DNA of 64,000 bases from NCBI RefSeq assembly GCF_042678305.1, contig NZ_JBHUDT010000008.1; one strand, written 5' to 3'. The stretch is from Gelatiniphilus marinus (GTDB lineage: Bacteria; Bacteroidota; Bacteroidia; Flavobacteriales; Flavobacteriaceae). Within the stretch, counting starts at the first letter, position 1. Each line of letters opens with the position of its first letter. A program made the position numbers and the translations under genes. This document shows, piece after piece, positions 27,352-38,700 of the stretch. The notes under the pieces were generated by a model that made no database searches, was not told where the DNA came from, and was given only the letters and a program-made list of their open reading frames with translations.

Positions 27352-27383
27352 AAAAGCCTTTCTGAATTGGAAAGGCTTTTTTG
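27352..27383 (+). terminator. Terminator of the act-cox operon
   Basis: AAAAGCCTTTC (27352-27362) pairs with GAAAGGCTTTT (27370-27380), with a 7-base loop and a T tail, 22 bases after the coxA stop. Confidence 0.9.
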
Positions 27384-27414
27384 TACTGAATTTATTTCAG
27401 TATGTTTATATTTG
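27381..27414 (+). promoter_or_regulatory. Putative ruvB promoter between repeat copies
   Basis: TTG at 27381-27383 and TATATTTG at 27407-27414 are separated by 23 bases, at the upper limit of the known spacing. The -7 box lies between two copies of a short inverted repeat. Confidence 0.4.
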
Positions 27415-27440
27415 CTTGTGCTGAACTTGTTTCAGTATCT
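27383..27440. repeat. Two copies of a short imperfect palindrome
   Basis: GTACTGAATTTATTTCAGTA (27383-27402) and GTGCTGAACTTGTTTCAGTA (27418-27437) are related imperfect palindromes. A third, better copy with GCATCTCAT after it lies at 45159-45185. They look like a dispersed intergenic element. Confidence 0.6.
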
Positions 27441-27465
27441 TTATCACTTAAGAAATAAAGACTAA

Positions 27466-28494
27466 ATGAACGAGAATCTAGACCCAACAGACAGTAATTT
27501 TTCGCCCGAAGAATTAGATGTAGAAAAAAAATTAAGACCGCTATCATTCAATGATTTTACGGGACAAGATCAAGTGTTGGAAAATCTTCAAATTTTCGTT
27601 CAAGCTGCAAACTTACGTACTGAAGCCTTAGACCATACCTTGTTTCATGGGCCACCGGGATTAGGCAAAACAACACTAGCCCATATTTTAGCAAACGAAT
27701 TAAGTGTTGGCATAAAAGTTACCTCGGGCCCCGTATTGGATAAACCAGGAGATTTAGCAGGTTTACTTACCAATCTTGAAGAACGCGATGTGCTATTTAT
27801 TGATGAAATCCATCGATTAAGTCCCATTGTAGAAGAGTATTTGTACTCCGCCATGGAAGATTACAAAATCGATATTATGATTGAGTCTGGACCAAATGCA
27901 AGAACCGTTCAAATCAATTTAAACCCATTTACTTTAATTGGTGCCACAACACGCTCAGGGTTGTTAACATCGCCCATGCGCGCACGTTTTGGTATTCAAA
28001 GCAGGTTGCAATATTATAAAACCGATTTGCTTACCACCATTGTACAACGAAGTGCCACTATTTTAGATGTGCCAATAACCATGGAAGCCGCTATTGAAAT
28101 TGCAGGCCGAAGCCGTGGCACACCCAGGATAGCAAACGCTTTATTGCGTCGCGTTCGCGATTTTGCACAAATAAAAGGAAATGGCAACATAGATATTAAA
28201 ATTGCAAAATATGCTTTAGAGGCTTTAAGTGTTGATGCCCATGGGTTGGACGAAATGGATAATAAAATCTTAACAACCATTATCGATAAATTTAAAGGAG
28301 GCCCCGTGGGTATTACAACCATTGCTACTGCAGTAAGCGAAAGCCCCGAAACCATCGAGGAAGTTTACGAACCCTTTTTAATTCAACAAGGCTTTATAAT
28401 GCGCACACCGCGCGGGCGAGAAGTAACAGAATTGGCTTATAAGCACTTAGGGAAAATAAAAGGGAATATTCAAGGCGGATTGTTCCCATCTTAA
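27466..28494 (+). CDS. ruvB: Holliday junction helicase RuvB
   Basis: RuvB is the AAA+ motor that drives branch migration with RuvA. The 342-residue sequence has Walker A GPPGLGKT at 62-69, Walker B LFIDEIHRL, sensor motif GATTRSGLLTSPMRARFG, the arginine-finger region and a C-terminal winged helix (GPVGITTIATAVSE). ruvA lies 3.7 kb downstream, separated by queG and maeB. Confidence 0.98.
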   Translation: MNENLDPTDSNFSPEELDVEKKLRPLSFNDFTGQDQVLENLQIFVQAANLRTEALDHTLFHGPPGLGKTTLAHILANELSVGIKVTSGPVLDKPGDLAGLLTNLEERDVLFIDEIHRLSPIVEEYLYSAMEDYKIDIMIESGPNARTVQINLNPFTLIGATTRSGLLTSPMRARFGIQSRLQYYKTDLLTTIVQRSATILDVPITMEAAIEIAGRSRGTPRIANALLRRVRDFAQIKGNGNIDIKIAKYALEALSVDAHGLDEMDNKILTTIIDKFKGGPVGITTIATAVSESPETIEEVYEPFLIQQGFIMRTPRGREVTELAYKHLGKIKGNIQGGLFPS

Positions 28495-28498
28495 TCTT

Positions 28499-28550
28499 CC
28501 TGTTTCAACTTTGCTCAGCACAGGCTCAGGGATAAACTGTTGAAGGAAAA
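28499..28550. repeat. Dispersed intergenic repeat-like element
   Basis: The segment contains TTTCAACTTTGCTCAGCACA followed by GGCTCAGGGATAA, with TTCAAC/GTTGAA arms at its ends. From memory it resembles a common intergenic motif in Flavobacteriaceae genomes (TTCGACTTCGCTCAGCAC type). It lies between ruvB and queG. Confidence 0.5.
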
Positions 28551-28654
28551 ATAACTAAATAAATTTTAAACAAGGGCCTTGTAAATTTGTTTTGCTCCGT
28601 TAACCTATGTGTTTTCATCCGTCTTTCTCTTTCAAATAAACATATATCATATAA

Positions 28655-29578
28655 TTGAACCCTAAAACAAAACATACCAACCTCATAAAAAACCAAGCAA
28701 AACAACTTGGTTTTCTGTCTTGCGGCATCAGTAAAGCTGTTTTTTTAGAAGAAGAGGCGCCGCGACTGGAAAAATGGCTGAACAACAACATGCACGGGCA
28801 AATGCAGTACATGGAAAACCACTTTGATAAACGCTTAGACCCCACAAAACTGGTTGAAGGTTCAAAAAGTGTCATTTCCTTATTACTCAATTATTATCCT
28901 TCAGAACAACAAAATCAAGATAGCTTTAAAATTTCCAAATACGCTTACGGTACCGATTATCATTTCATTATAAAAGACAAACTCAAATCATTTTTACAAT
29001 TTATTCAAGAAGAAATAGGAGAAGTTTCCGGAAGGGCCTTTGTTGATTCCGCCCCGGTTCTCGATAAAGCCTGGGCTGCAAAATCTGGTTTAGGATGGAT
29101 AGGTAAGCACAGTAATTTGTTAACCCAACAAGTTGGTTCGTTTTATTTTATTGCTGAATTGATTATCGATTTGGAGTTGGAATACGATACCGTTACCACA
29201 GATCATTGTGGCACGTGTACAAAATGTATCGATGCCTGCCCCACACAAGCCATTACAGAACCCTACGTGGTAGATGGCAGTAAATGTATTTCGTATTTTA
29301 CTATTGAACTCAAAGAAAATATCCCGTCTGAGTTTAAAGGAAAGTTTGACGATTGGATGTTTGGTTGCGATATCTGTCAAGATGTGTGCCCGTGGAACCG
29401 GTTTTCTAAAGCGCATAACGAGCCGCTTTTTAATCCACATCCCGAATTAGTTACAATGACAAAAAAAGACTGGGAAGAGATAACTCAAGAAACTTTTAGT
29501 AAAGTATTTAAAAAATCGGCAGTAAAGCGTACCAAGTTTTCGGGTTTAAAAAGAAACATCAATTTTTTAAAAGACTAG
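28655..29578 (+). CDS. queG: Epoxyqueuosine reductase QueG
   Basis: QueG reduces epoxyqueuosine to queuosine in tRNA, using cobalamin and two [4Fe-4S] clusters. The 307 residues include LGFLSCGISKAVFLEEEAPR, the active-site segment VDSAPVLDKAWAAKSGLGWI, the ferredoxin motif CGTCTKCIDACPT and the second Cys group CDICQDVCPWN. A stop (TAA) sits directly before the TTG at 28655, and the family N terminus begins right there, so a TTG start is required. TAAATTTG at 28582-28589 is a possible -7 box. Confidence 0.95.
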   Translation: MNPKTKHTNLIKNQAKQLGFLSCGISKAVFLEEEAPRLEKWLNNNMHGQMQYMENHFDKRLDPTKLVEGSKSVISLLLNYYPSEQQNQDSFKISKYAYGTDYHFIIKDKLKSFLQFIQEEIGEVSGRAFVDSAPVLDKAWAAKSGLGWIGKHSNLLTQQVGSFYFIAELIIDLELEYDTVTTDHCGTCTKCIDACPTQAITEPYVVDGSKCISYFTIELKENIPSEFKGKFDDWMFGCDICQDVCPWNRFSKAHNEPLFNPHPELVTMTKKDWEEITQETFSKVFKKSAVKRTKFSGLKRNINFLKD

Positions 29579-29599
29579 CTGTTTCGTAAATAGGATTAT

Positions 29600-29607
29600 T
29601 ATATTTG
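29600..29607 (+). promoter_or_regulatory. Putative -7 box of maeB
   Basis: TATATTTG is an exact TAnnTTTG match 38 bases before the maeB ATG. A TTCAGCGAAAGCGAAAAT element (29611-29628), related to the dispersed GCGAAAGC hairpin family, lies in the leader. Confidence 0.45.
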
Positions 29608-29645
29608 TTATTCAGCGAAAGCGAAAATAAAATAACCTATCCATT

Positions 29646-31943
29646 ATGAGCGAAGAAAGCAAACGAAGAGAAGCCCTTATATACCACGCCAAACCAACTC
29701 CGGGAAAAATAAAAGTGGTCCCTACCAAAAAATACGCAAGCCAAAGAGATTTGTCTTTAGCCTACTCGCCGGGAGTTGCAGAACCTTGTTTAGAAATTGA
29801 AAAGGATAAAAACAACGCCTATAAATATACCGCCAAAGGTAATTTGGTAGCTGTAATATCCAACGGAACCGCTGTTTTGGGTTTGGGCAATATTGGTCCG
29901 GAAGCATCAAAACCCGTAATGGAAGGGAAGGGTTTGCTGTTTAAAATATTTGCCGATATTGATGTATTTGATATTGAAGTTGATACCGAAAATGTTGACG
30001 AGTTTATTGAAACCGTGAAAAACATAGCGCCCACTTTTGGGGGCATTAACCTTGAAGATATTAAGGCGCCTGAGGCTTTTGAAATAGAACGCCGTTTAAA
30101 AGAAGAACTAGATATTCCGGTAATGCACGACGACCAGCACGGTACCGCAATAATATCGGCAGCCGCATTAATAAACGCTTTAGAGCTTGCCGAAAAGCAC
30201 ATTGAAGACGTAAACATTGTAATAAGCGGTGCTGGTGCAGCAGCTATTTCTTGCTCTCGTTTGTACCAAGCATTTGGGGCAAAGCGCAAAAATATGGTTA
30301 TGTTAGATAGTAAAGGCGTGATAAGAGACGACCGCGAAAACCTGTCTAAAGAAAAAGCCGAATTTGCTACGCATAGAAAAATAGATACCCTTGACGATGC
30401 CATGAAAAACGCAGATGTATTCATTGGTTTGTCTATGCCAGATATAGTAACGCCGCAAATGCTGTTAAGTATGGCAAAAAAACCTATTGTGTTTGCTATG
30501 GCCAATCCAAACCCCGAAGTGAAATACGATATCGCAGTAGCCACACGTAAAGATATTATTATGGCAACAGGCCGCAGCGACCATCCTAATCAGGTAAATA
30601 ATGTATTGGGGTTTCCGTTTATTTTTAGAGGCGCATTGGATGTTCGTGCAACAAAAATTAACGAAGCCATGAAAATGGCAGCGGTTAAAGCCCTTGCGAG
30701 ATTAGCTAAAGAACCCGTGCCAGAGCAAGTAAATATTGCCTATGGCGAAACCCGATTAACTTTTGGAACAGATTACATCATTCCTAAACCTTTCGATCCG
30801 CGTTTAATAGCAGAAATCCCTCCTGCCGTAGCAAAAGCCGCTATGGAAAGCGGTATTGCCAAAGAACCTATTACCGATTGGGACAAGTATAAAGATATCC
30901 TTAGAGAACGATTAGGGTCCGATAATAAATTGGTTAGGCTTTTAATAAACAGAGCTAAACTAAACCCCAAACGTGTTGTTTTTGCAGAGGCCGACCAATT
31001 AGCGGTTTTAAAAGCTGCGCAAATAGTTTACGAAGATGGTATTGCATTTCCAATTTTATTAGGGCGAAAAGAAACCATTGAAAACCTAATGAAAGAGATA
31101 GAATTTGATGCCGATGTACCTATTATAGACCCAAAAGCAGACGAAGAAACCAATCGAAAAAACAAATACGCCAAAGTGTATTGGGAGCAGCGTAAACGCA
31201 GAGGTGTAACACTATATTCAGCACAAAAATTAATGCGAGAACGCAACTATTTTGCTGCAATGATGGTAAACGAAGGCGATGCCGATGCACTTATTTCTGG
31301 GTATTCCAGAAATTATCCAACCGTTGTAAAACCCATGCTGGAGCTTATTGGCATGGTAAAAGGCGCTACTAGAATAGCAACTACCAATGTGATGATGACA
31401 AAAAGAGGCCCGCTTTTTTTAAGTGATACCTCTATTAATATAGACCCAACTGCCAAAGATTTAACCAAAATAGCACGAATGACATCTTGGGTTATTAAAA
31501 TGTTTGGTATGGAGCCCGTTACAGCAATGATCTCGTACTCTAATTTTGGGTCTTCAGAACATATCAATGCATCAAAAGTTCGAGAAGCCGTATCGTATTT
31601 ACACCGCCATTTCCCTGATATGGTTGTAGATGGCGATCTGCAAACCGATTTTGCTTTAAATGATGCCATGCTTCGCGAAAAATTCCCCTTTTCTAAACTG
31701 GTGGGTAAAAAAGTAAACGCGCTTGTTTTTCCAAATTTAGATTCTGCAAACATTACTTATAAATTACTAAAAGAATTAAACGAAGCCCAATCTATCGGCC
31801 CCATAATGATGGGCATGCGCAAACCCGTACACATCCTTCAATTAGGGGCCAGTGTCGATGAAATTGTAAATATGGCAGCCATTGCGGTAATCGATGCGCA
31901 GCACAAAGAAAAACGAGAGCAGAAAAAGGCAAGTAACACGTAG
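29646..31943 (+). CDS. maeB: NADP-dependent malic enzyme with phosphotransacetylase-like domain
   Basis: It oxidatively decarboxylates malate to pyruvate, producing NADPH. Residues 1 to about 425 are the malic-enzyme part (SPGVAEPCLEI, the catalytic HDDQHGTAI, the NADP motif ISGAGAAAISC). Residues about 430-760 are a phosphotransacetylase-like domain (LISGYSRNYPTVVKPML, GPLFLSDTSIN) that in MaeB proteins acts as a regulatory, acetyl-CoA-sensing module and not as an active transferase. The 765-residue length fits MaeB. A long antisense ORF inside it is not a gene. Confidence 0.96.
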   Translation: MSEESKRREALIYHAKPTPGKIKVVPTKKYASQRDLSLAYSPGVAEPCLEIEKDKNNAYKYTAKGNLVAVISNGTAVLGLGNIGPEASKPVMEGKGLLFKIFADIDVFDIEVDTENVDEFIETVKNIAPTFGGINLEDIKAPEAFEIERRLKEELDIPVMHDDQHGTAIISAAALINALELAEKHIEDVNIVISGAGAAAISCSRLYQAFGAKRKNMVMLDSKGVIRDDRENLSKEKAEFATHRKIDTLDDAMKNADVFIGLSMPDIVTPQMLLSMAKKPIVFAMANPNPEVKYDIAVATRKDIIMATGRSDHPNQVNNVLGFPFIFRGALDVRATKINEAMKMAAVKALARLAKEPVPEQVNIAYGETRLTFGTDYIIPKPFDPRLIAEIPPAVAKAAMESGIAKEPITDWDKYKDILRERLGSDNKLVRLLINRAKLNPKRVVFAEADQLAVLKAAQIVYEDGIAFPILLGRKETIENLMKEIEFDADVPIIDPKADEETNRKNKYAKVYWEQRKRRGVTLYSAQKLMRERNYFAAMMVNEGDADALISGYSRNYPTVVKPMLELIGMVKGATRIATTNVMMTKRGPLFLSDTSINIDPTAKDLTKIARMTSWVIKMFGMEPVTAMISYSNFGSSEHINASKVREAVSYLHRHFPDMVVDGDLQTDFALNDAMLREKFPFSKLVGKKVNALVFPNLDSANITYKLLKELNEAQSIGPIMMGMRKPVHILQLGASVDEIVNMAAIAVIDAQHKEKREQKKASNT

Positions 31944-32123
31944 TTTTAATAAGCCAGGAATTGTATTGGAAATAAAATAAAAACGATGGCATTTGCTTCA
32001 GTAAAAACCATGCATTGCCCCTTTGTTTAAATTTTCATTTTAAAACAAACTATCCATCAAAAAAAGAGCATTTTAGCACCGTAAAATCAAATAGCAAATG
32101 GTTTTAAATGCAAATAATTTTAT

Positions 32124-32131
32124 TACATTTG
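32124..32131 (+). promoter_or_regulatory. Putative -7 box of ruvA-sprA
   Basis: TACATTTG is an exact TAnnTTTG match 22 bases before the ruvA ATG. The -33 position has only a T run. If real, this promoter would also drive sprA. Confidence 0.4.
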
Positions 32132-32153
32132 GTCGATTAACGAAAAGGGATAC

Positions 32154-32735
32154 ATGATAACACATATACAAGGAAAACTTACAGAAAAAAACCCAACAAG
32201 TGTTGTTATTGATTGTAATGGCGTGGGCTATTTGTTAAATATTTCGTTACACACCTATTCCCAAATCCCAGATAGCGAGCATTTAAAACTATATACGCAT
32301 CTTCAAGTTAAAGAAGATTCTCATACGCTTTACGGATTTTCATCATTGGCCGAACGCGAAATTTTTAGATTGCTCATTTCTGTAAGCGGCATTGGTTCTA
32401 GTATTGCACGTACCATGTTATCCTCGTTAACCCCAAAACAGGTTAGAGAAGGTATTGCGGTTGGCGATGTGGCATTAATACAATCTATTAAAGGCATTGG
32501 GGCAAAAACGGCGCAACGTGTTATTATTGATTTGAAAGACAAAATTCTGAAGATTTACGATATCGACGAAGTTTCTGTTTCTAAAGACAATACCAATAAA
32601 GATGAAGCGTTATCTGCATTAGAAGTACTTGGTTTTGCAAAAAAGCAGGCCGAACGCGTTGTCGATAAAATTATAATCTCGCAACCCAATGCCAATGTTG
32701 AAACCATTATAAAACAAGCTTTAAAAAATTTATAA
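32154..32735 (+). CDS. ruvA: Holliday junction-binding protein RuvA
   Basis: RuvA binds four-way junctions and recruits RuvB. The 193-residue protein has the N-terminal OB fold (VVIDCNGVGYLLNIS), two helix-hairpin-helix motifs (LISVSGIGSSIARTML, IQSIKGIGAKTAQRVI) and the C-terminal RuvB-contact domain (EALSALEVLGFAKKQAE). sprA starts 6 bases after its stop and in the same frame, so the two are co-transcribed and perhaps coupled. Confidence 0.97.
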   Translation: MITHIQGKLTEKNPTSVVIDCNGVGYLLNISLHTYSQIPDSEHLKLYTHLQVKEDSHTLYGFSSLAEREIFRLLISVSGIGSSIARTMLSSLTPKQVREGIAVGDVALIQSIKGIGAKTAQRVIIDLKDKILKIYDIDEVSVSKDNTNKDEALSALEVLGFAKKQAERVVDKIIISQPNANVETIIKQALKNL

Positions 32736-32741
32736 CAGATT

Positions 32742-35700
32742 TTGAATATAAATAAACCAAATTTTTATAAATCAATAAAAAAGTGCTTTACTAAGTTTAA
32801 ACAATTTGAGGTTGCTGAGCGTAGTCTAAGCATTTTTTTAGTTTTTGTATTGTTATTTTCGTTCTCGGCTTGGGCGCAACAACCCGCACAAGATTCTATA
32901 AAAACAGGTTTTAGTTTAGGAAAAATAAAAGCGCCAAACCCCAATAGTGTCGAGTCTAAATACACCTATGATCCCGTTACCAACCGTTACATTTATACCG
33001 AAAAAATAGGTACTTATAACATAAAATACCCTGTTATTTTAACACCAAAAGAGTATTATGCTTTGGTGGCTAAAGAAAATTTAAAAACCTATTACAAAGA
33101 AAAAATCGATGCCTTTGATGGCAAAAAAGCAGGTGCTAAAGACGGACAAAAAAACCTAATTCCCGAGTTTTATGTGAAGTCCGATTTTTTTACCTCCATT
33201 TTTGGGAGCGATACCATAAGCGTCATTCCGCAAGGTTCAGTAGAAATGGATTTGGGTGTGCTGTTTTCAAAACAAAACAACCCGTCGTTTTCACCAAAAA
33301 ACAGAAACAATTTCACGTTCGATTTCGACCAGCGCATCAGCCTAAGTTTACTTGGTAAAGTAGGTACGCGACTGCAAGTAACGGCAAATTACGATACGCA
33401 GGCCAGTTACGATTTTCAGGATATTATCAAATTAGAATATACCCCAACCGAAGACGATATTATTCAAAAAATAGAAGTTGGTAACGTAAGCATGCCCTTA
33501 AACAGCTCGTTAATTACGGGCGCACAAAGTTTGTTTGGTGTTAAAGCGCAGTTACAATTTGGTAAAACAACGGTTACCGGGGTGTTTTCCGAGCAGAAAT
33601 CGCAGTCCAATAACGTCGTCGCACAAGGTGGCGGAACACTTGAAGAATTCGAATTGTTTATTAGGGACTACGATGAAAACCGGCACTTCTTTTTAGCTCA
33701 ATATTTTAGAGATACTTACGACGATGCTTTAGAACGATACCCAATAATGCTTAATAAAGGATTGCAAATTACAAGACTTGAAGTTTGGGTAACTAACAGA
33801 AGTAACCGAACCGATAATGTTAGAAATATTGTGGCACTTCAAGATTTAGGGGAATCCGATTTAATTGGCTTGCAAACGCCACCTGCAGGTTTTATAAATG
33901 CAGGACCGGGTGCTGTTCCAGATAATGGTAATAACGATTTCGACCCAACGGCCATTGGCACAACAAGTGTACTAACCAATGCCGTTAGAGATGTCGCAAC
34001 CGTGCAATCGGGTATTTTGGTTTCCAATGTAAATGAAGGCTTCGATTACGCCAAACTGGAAAACGCCAGAAAATTAATCAATAATCAAGAATATACTTTT
34101 AATAAGGATTTAGGATATATTTCATTAAATCAACGTTTAAATAACGATGAGGTTTTAGCGGTGGCCTTTCAATTTACCATTGGCGGAAAAGTGTATCAAG
34201 TGGGTGAGTTTGCCAACGATGGCGTAGATGCTACCGATGTTACAACAGATAATTCTGGACAAGTAACCGGTGTAACCAATAAAAACCTAATTTTAAAACT
34301 GTTAAAAAGCAGTATCACCAATGTGAATCAGCCCATTTGGAAGCTGATGATGAAAAACATTTACGATACGGGTGCGTACAATTTAAGTCAAGACGATTTT
34401 AAACTGAATATTTTTTACAACGAAGCTTCACCCTTAAACTTTATTTCACCCGTTGCAAGCACGCCGTTTCCGGCACCCGGCCCAAACGAAGACCCGTTAA
34501 ACGAAACCCCTTTGCTCAGGGTGTTCAGTTTAGATAAACTGAATTTCAATAACGATCCGCAAACCAAGGGCGATGGGTTTTTCGATTTTGTGCCCAACAT
34601 AACTGTACTGCCGCAAACCGGAAAAATAATTTTCCCAAGTGTGGAGCCTTTTGGGGAATATCTGTTTGATAAATTGTCTATAAATGCCAGTGAAGATTAC
34701 GATAATGATGCAACATATAACGAAAACCAAGCAAAATACGTTTACGACGTATTGTATAAAAGCACCAAAACAGCAGCTTTAGAAGAGGTTGAAAAAAACA
34801 AGTTTAAATTAAAAGGGCGATATAAATCTGTTAGCGGTGGCGGTATTCCCATTCCGTTTGGCGCAGCACGAGGATCGGTAAGTGTAACTGCGGGCGGGCG
34901 CGTTCTGGTTGAAGGTGTCGATTACGTAGTGAATTATGCCTCTGCAAGAGTAGAGATTTTAGACGAAGCCTTAAAAGCATCTAACACGCCTATTAATGTT
35001 TCAACAGAAAACAATGCAGTTTTTGGGCAACAAACCAAACGTTTTACAGGCATCAATATCGAGCATAAATTCAACGAAAACTTTGTTTTGGGCGGTACGC
35101 TTTTAAACCTAAACGAACGCCCCATTACCCAAAAAGCAAATTACGGCTCAGAGCCTATAAACAATACCATTTTCGGGTTTAACGGAAACTATTCAACCAA
35201 AGTGCCCTTTTTTACGCGCTTGGTAAATAAATTACCCAATATAGATACCGATGTGGAGTCTAATTTATCCTTGCGCGGCGAGTTTGCATATTTGGCTCCA
35301 GGCGCCCCAAAAGGCACGAACCTTAATGGCGAAGCCACATCGTATGTTGATGATTTTGAAGGCTCGCAAGGCAGCATCGATTTAAAATCGCAGCAATCCT
35401 GGTTTTTATCGAGCACCCCTTTCGATCCCAGTTTAGGCTATACAGAAGTTGCAGATCCCAACAGCCCTTTAAACCTACAAAACGGTTACCAACGTGCCTT
35501 GTTAAATTGGTATAGTATAGACCCCATTTTTTACAGTAGCAGACGACCCGATGATATTTCGGATGATGATGTCTCAGATTTATTCACAAGTCGTGTTTTT
35601 ATAAACGAACTGTTCCCCGAAAGGGATTTGGTACAAGGTCAAAACTCTGTGCTTTTCACTTTAGATTTGGCCTATTATCCTTCAGAAAGAGGGCCGTACA

Positions 35701-38700
35701 ACTTCAACCCCGCGGCAAATGGCAATACACTACCCAATCCGCAACAAAACTGGGCAGGCATTACCCGAGCATTAACATCAACAGATTTAGAGCAAGCCAA
35801 TGTAGAATATATCGAGTTTTGGCTGCAAGATCCGTTTCAGGAAAACCCAACAAACCCCGGCGGTAAATTGGTGTTTAACTTAGGAAATATTTCTGAAGAT
35901 GTTTTATCAGACGGAAGAAAACAATACGAAAACGGATTGCCAGATTCATCAAACAACGCCTTTACAACCCAGACCGCTTGGGGGCAAACACCAGCAAACC
36001 AATCGTTAATTTATGCCTTTGATACCACGGGGCAAGATAGAGTTCTTCAAGATATTGGTTACGATGGTTTAAGCGATGCAGACGAAAGCGTTAAGTTTCC
36101 AAGCTTTGCAGGATTGGAAGATCCGGCAAACGATAATTACAGCTATTTTTTAGATACCGAAGGCAATATTTTCGAGCGTTATAAAAAATACAATGGCGTT
36201 GAAGGGAATACACCCGATACGTTTTCTGATACCGTTAGGGCCGCCAATACACAACCCGATGCCGAAGACATTAATCGTGATAATACCATGAATACGATTA
36301 ATAGTTATTTTGAATACGAGCTGGATATTACACGCCAAAATTTACCCGAAACCGAAGCCGATTTTGATAATATCCCTAACAGTAATCCGTTAAAAGATTT
36401 TTTAAGAGATTTTAAAAACAGACCCAGATTATTGCCAAATGGCGATACAAAAAACGTGCGGTGGTATCAGTTTAGAATTCCGGTTCAAGGTAGTCATGTT
36501 ACCTCAATTGGTGGTATTAGCGATTTAAGATCGGTACGTTTTGCTCGTGTATTTCTTAAAGAATTTTCAGAAAATACGGTATTCCGTTTCGGAACTTTAG
36601 ATTTAGTGCGAAGCGATTGGAGACGTTATACACAAGCTTTAGATAAAAACGATCCTACGCCCGATGATCCGCAAACCGATTTTTCAGTGGGTGTTATTGG
36701 TACACTTGAAAACGAAGGAAGCTACAAAAGACCTCCCGGAATTGATCCTGAGGAATTGTTTAATAACAATACGGTTATTCAACAAAACGAGCAATCGTTG
36801 GTTGTAAATGTCTGTAATTTAGAGCAAGAAGATTCAAAAGCAGTTTATAAAAACATAAGCATAGATATGCGTCAATACAAACGTTTACGCATGTTTGTAC
36901 ACGCAGAAGCCGATGATTCCGGAAGCGCTTTGGCTAACAATGAACTGGTTGGGTTTATTCGAATTGGTAACGATTTAACCGATAATTTTTATCAAATAGA
37001 AATCCCGTTGCAAGTTTCCACATCAACAACAAGAGAAGGTTTGTGGCCAGAAGATAATGAGATTAATTTACCCATTGATGTTTTAGGACAAATTAAATCC
37101 ATCGGAATTTCAGATGGAACATTAACCAATTTGGATCCCACCTTTTACGATGTTATTAATGGCGAAGCAATTCCTATTACCAGCGATCAATATTCAAATT
37201 ATGTAGCGGGACAACACAGAATAGCCATAAAAGGAAACCCGAATTTTGGTGATGTAAGAACGTTGATGGTCGGTATAAAAAATGCCACCAATAGAGACGA
37301 TGTCTGTGCCGAAGTTTGGTTTAACGAATTGCGTTTATCCGATTTAGATAACGAGGGCGGTTGGGCAGCTGTTTTAAGCATGGACACCAATTTTGCTGAT
37401 TTTGCAAATATTAGTGCCACGGGCAGACAAAGCACTTCTGGTTTTGGTACTATTGAACAAGGACCCAGCCAGCGCAGTTTAGAAGATGTTAAGCAGTACG
37501 ATGTGGTAACCAATGTAAACGTTGGGCAGTTATTGCCAAAAAAATGGGGCGTTCAATTACCGTTTAATTATGCGCAAAGCGAAGAATTAATTACACCAAA
37601 ATACGATCAGTTTTATAAAGATTTAACCTTAGAATCCAGATTGGATGCTGCCAATGATGCTGCGGAGAGAAAGCAGATAAAAGAAAACTCAGAAGATTAC
37701 ACCAGACGCCAAAGCATCAATTTTATTGGCGTTAGAAAAATAAGAACTGGCGACTCCAAACCGCGTTTTTACGATGTTGAAAATTTAACGCTAAACTATT
37801 CCTATAATAAATTAGAGCATCGCAATTTCGAAATTGAAAATTCAGTCAATAAAACGGTTAGGGTTGGTGCTAATTATGCCTTTAATTTTAATCCGATAAC
37901 CGTTGAACCTTTTAAAAAGAACGATTCGTTATTCACAGGAAAATATTGGAAAATCCTAAAAGATTTCAACTTCAATTTATTGCCTACCAGTTTTACGGTT
38001 AATACCGATATTAATCGTCAATTCAACCGACAAAAATTTAGGGATATCGATTTAGGTACTGGCAACATAGGTATTGAAGAGCTGTTTAGAAGAAATTACA
38101 CCTTCGATTTTCAATACACCATAAATTACAACTTAACAAAGGCCTTAAGCTTAAACTTTACGGCAGCAAACAATAACATTGTCCGTAATTATTTTAAAGA
38201 CAATATTGTAAATGGCGAGCAAGACCCAACACTTGATGTTTGGGATGGCTTTTTGGATTTTGGCGACCCCAACAGGCAAACCCAAGATTTAGGAATAACC
38301 TACGAATTGCCCATACATAAAATCCCAACATTCAGCTTTTTAAAAGCAAGCTATCAATATTCCGGGAATTTCCAATGGCAAAAAGGGTCCGATTTGTATG
38401 GCGAGGTTTTGGGAGGCGATGTTAACACCATTCAAAACGCAAATACCCATAATATCAATTCAACCTTAGACATGAAAAAGTTGTACAGATATATTGGGTT
38501 GGTAAAAAAACCGGTACGGCGGGTAAGGAGCAGAACACCACAAGCAGCTAGCCCACCGGGAGCAAACCGAAACGCTAAACCTGCAAAAAGTAAAAACAAA
38601 TCGGTTACAAAACTGTTAAATGCCGGAGTAGATGTTTTAACCAGTATTAAACGCATTCAATTTAATTATTCTGAAAACAACGGCACATTTTTACCGGGCT

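Noticed and set aside
29819..30544. 241-codon open frame antisense to maeB
   Set aside because: It is a shadow of a strongly conserved malic-enzyme frame; its translation is Ser/Ile-rich with no family resemblance.
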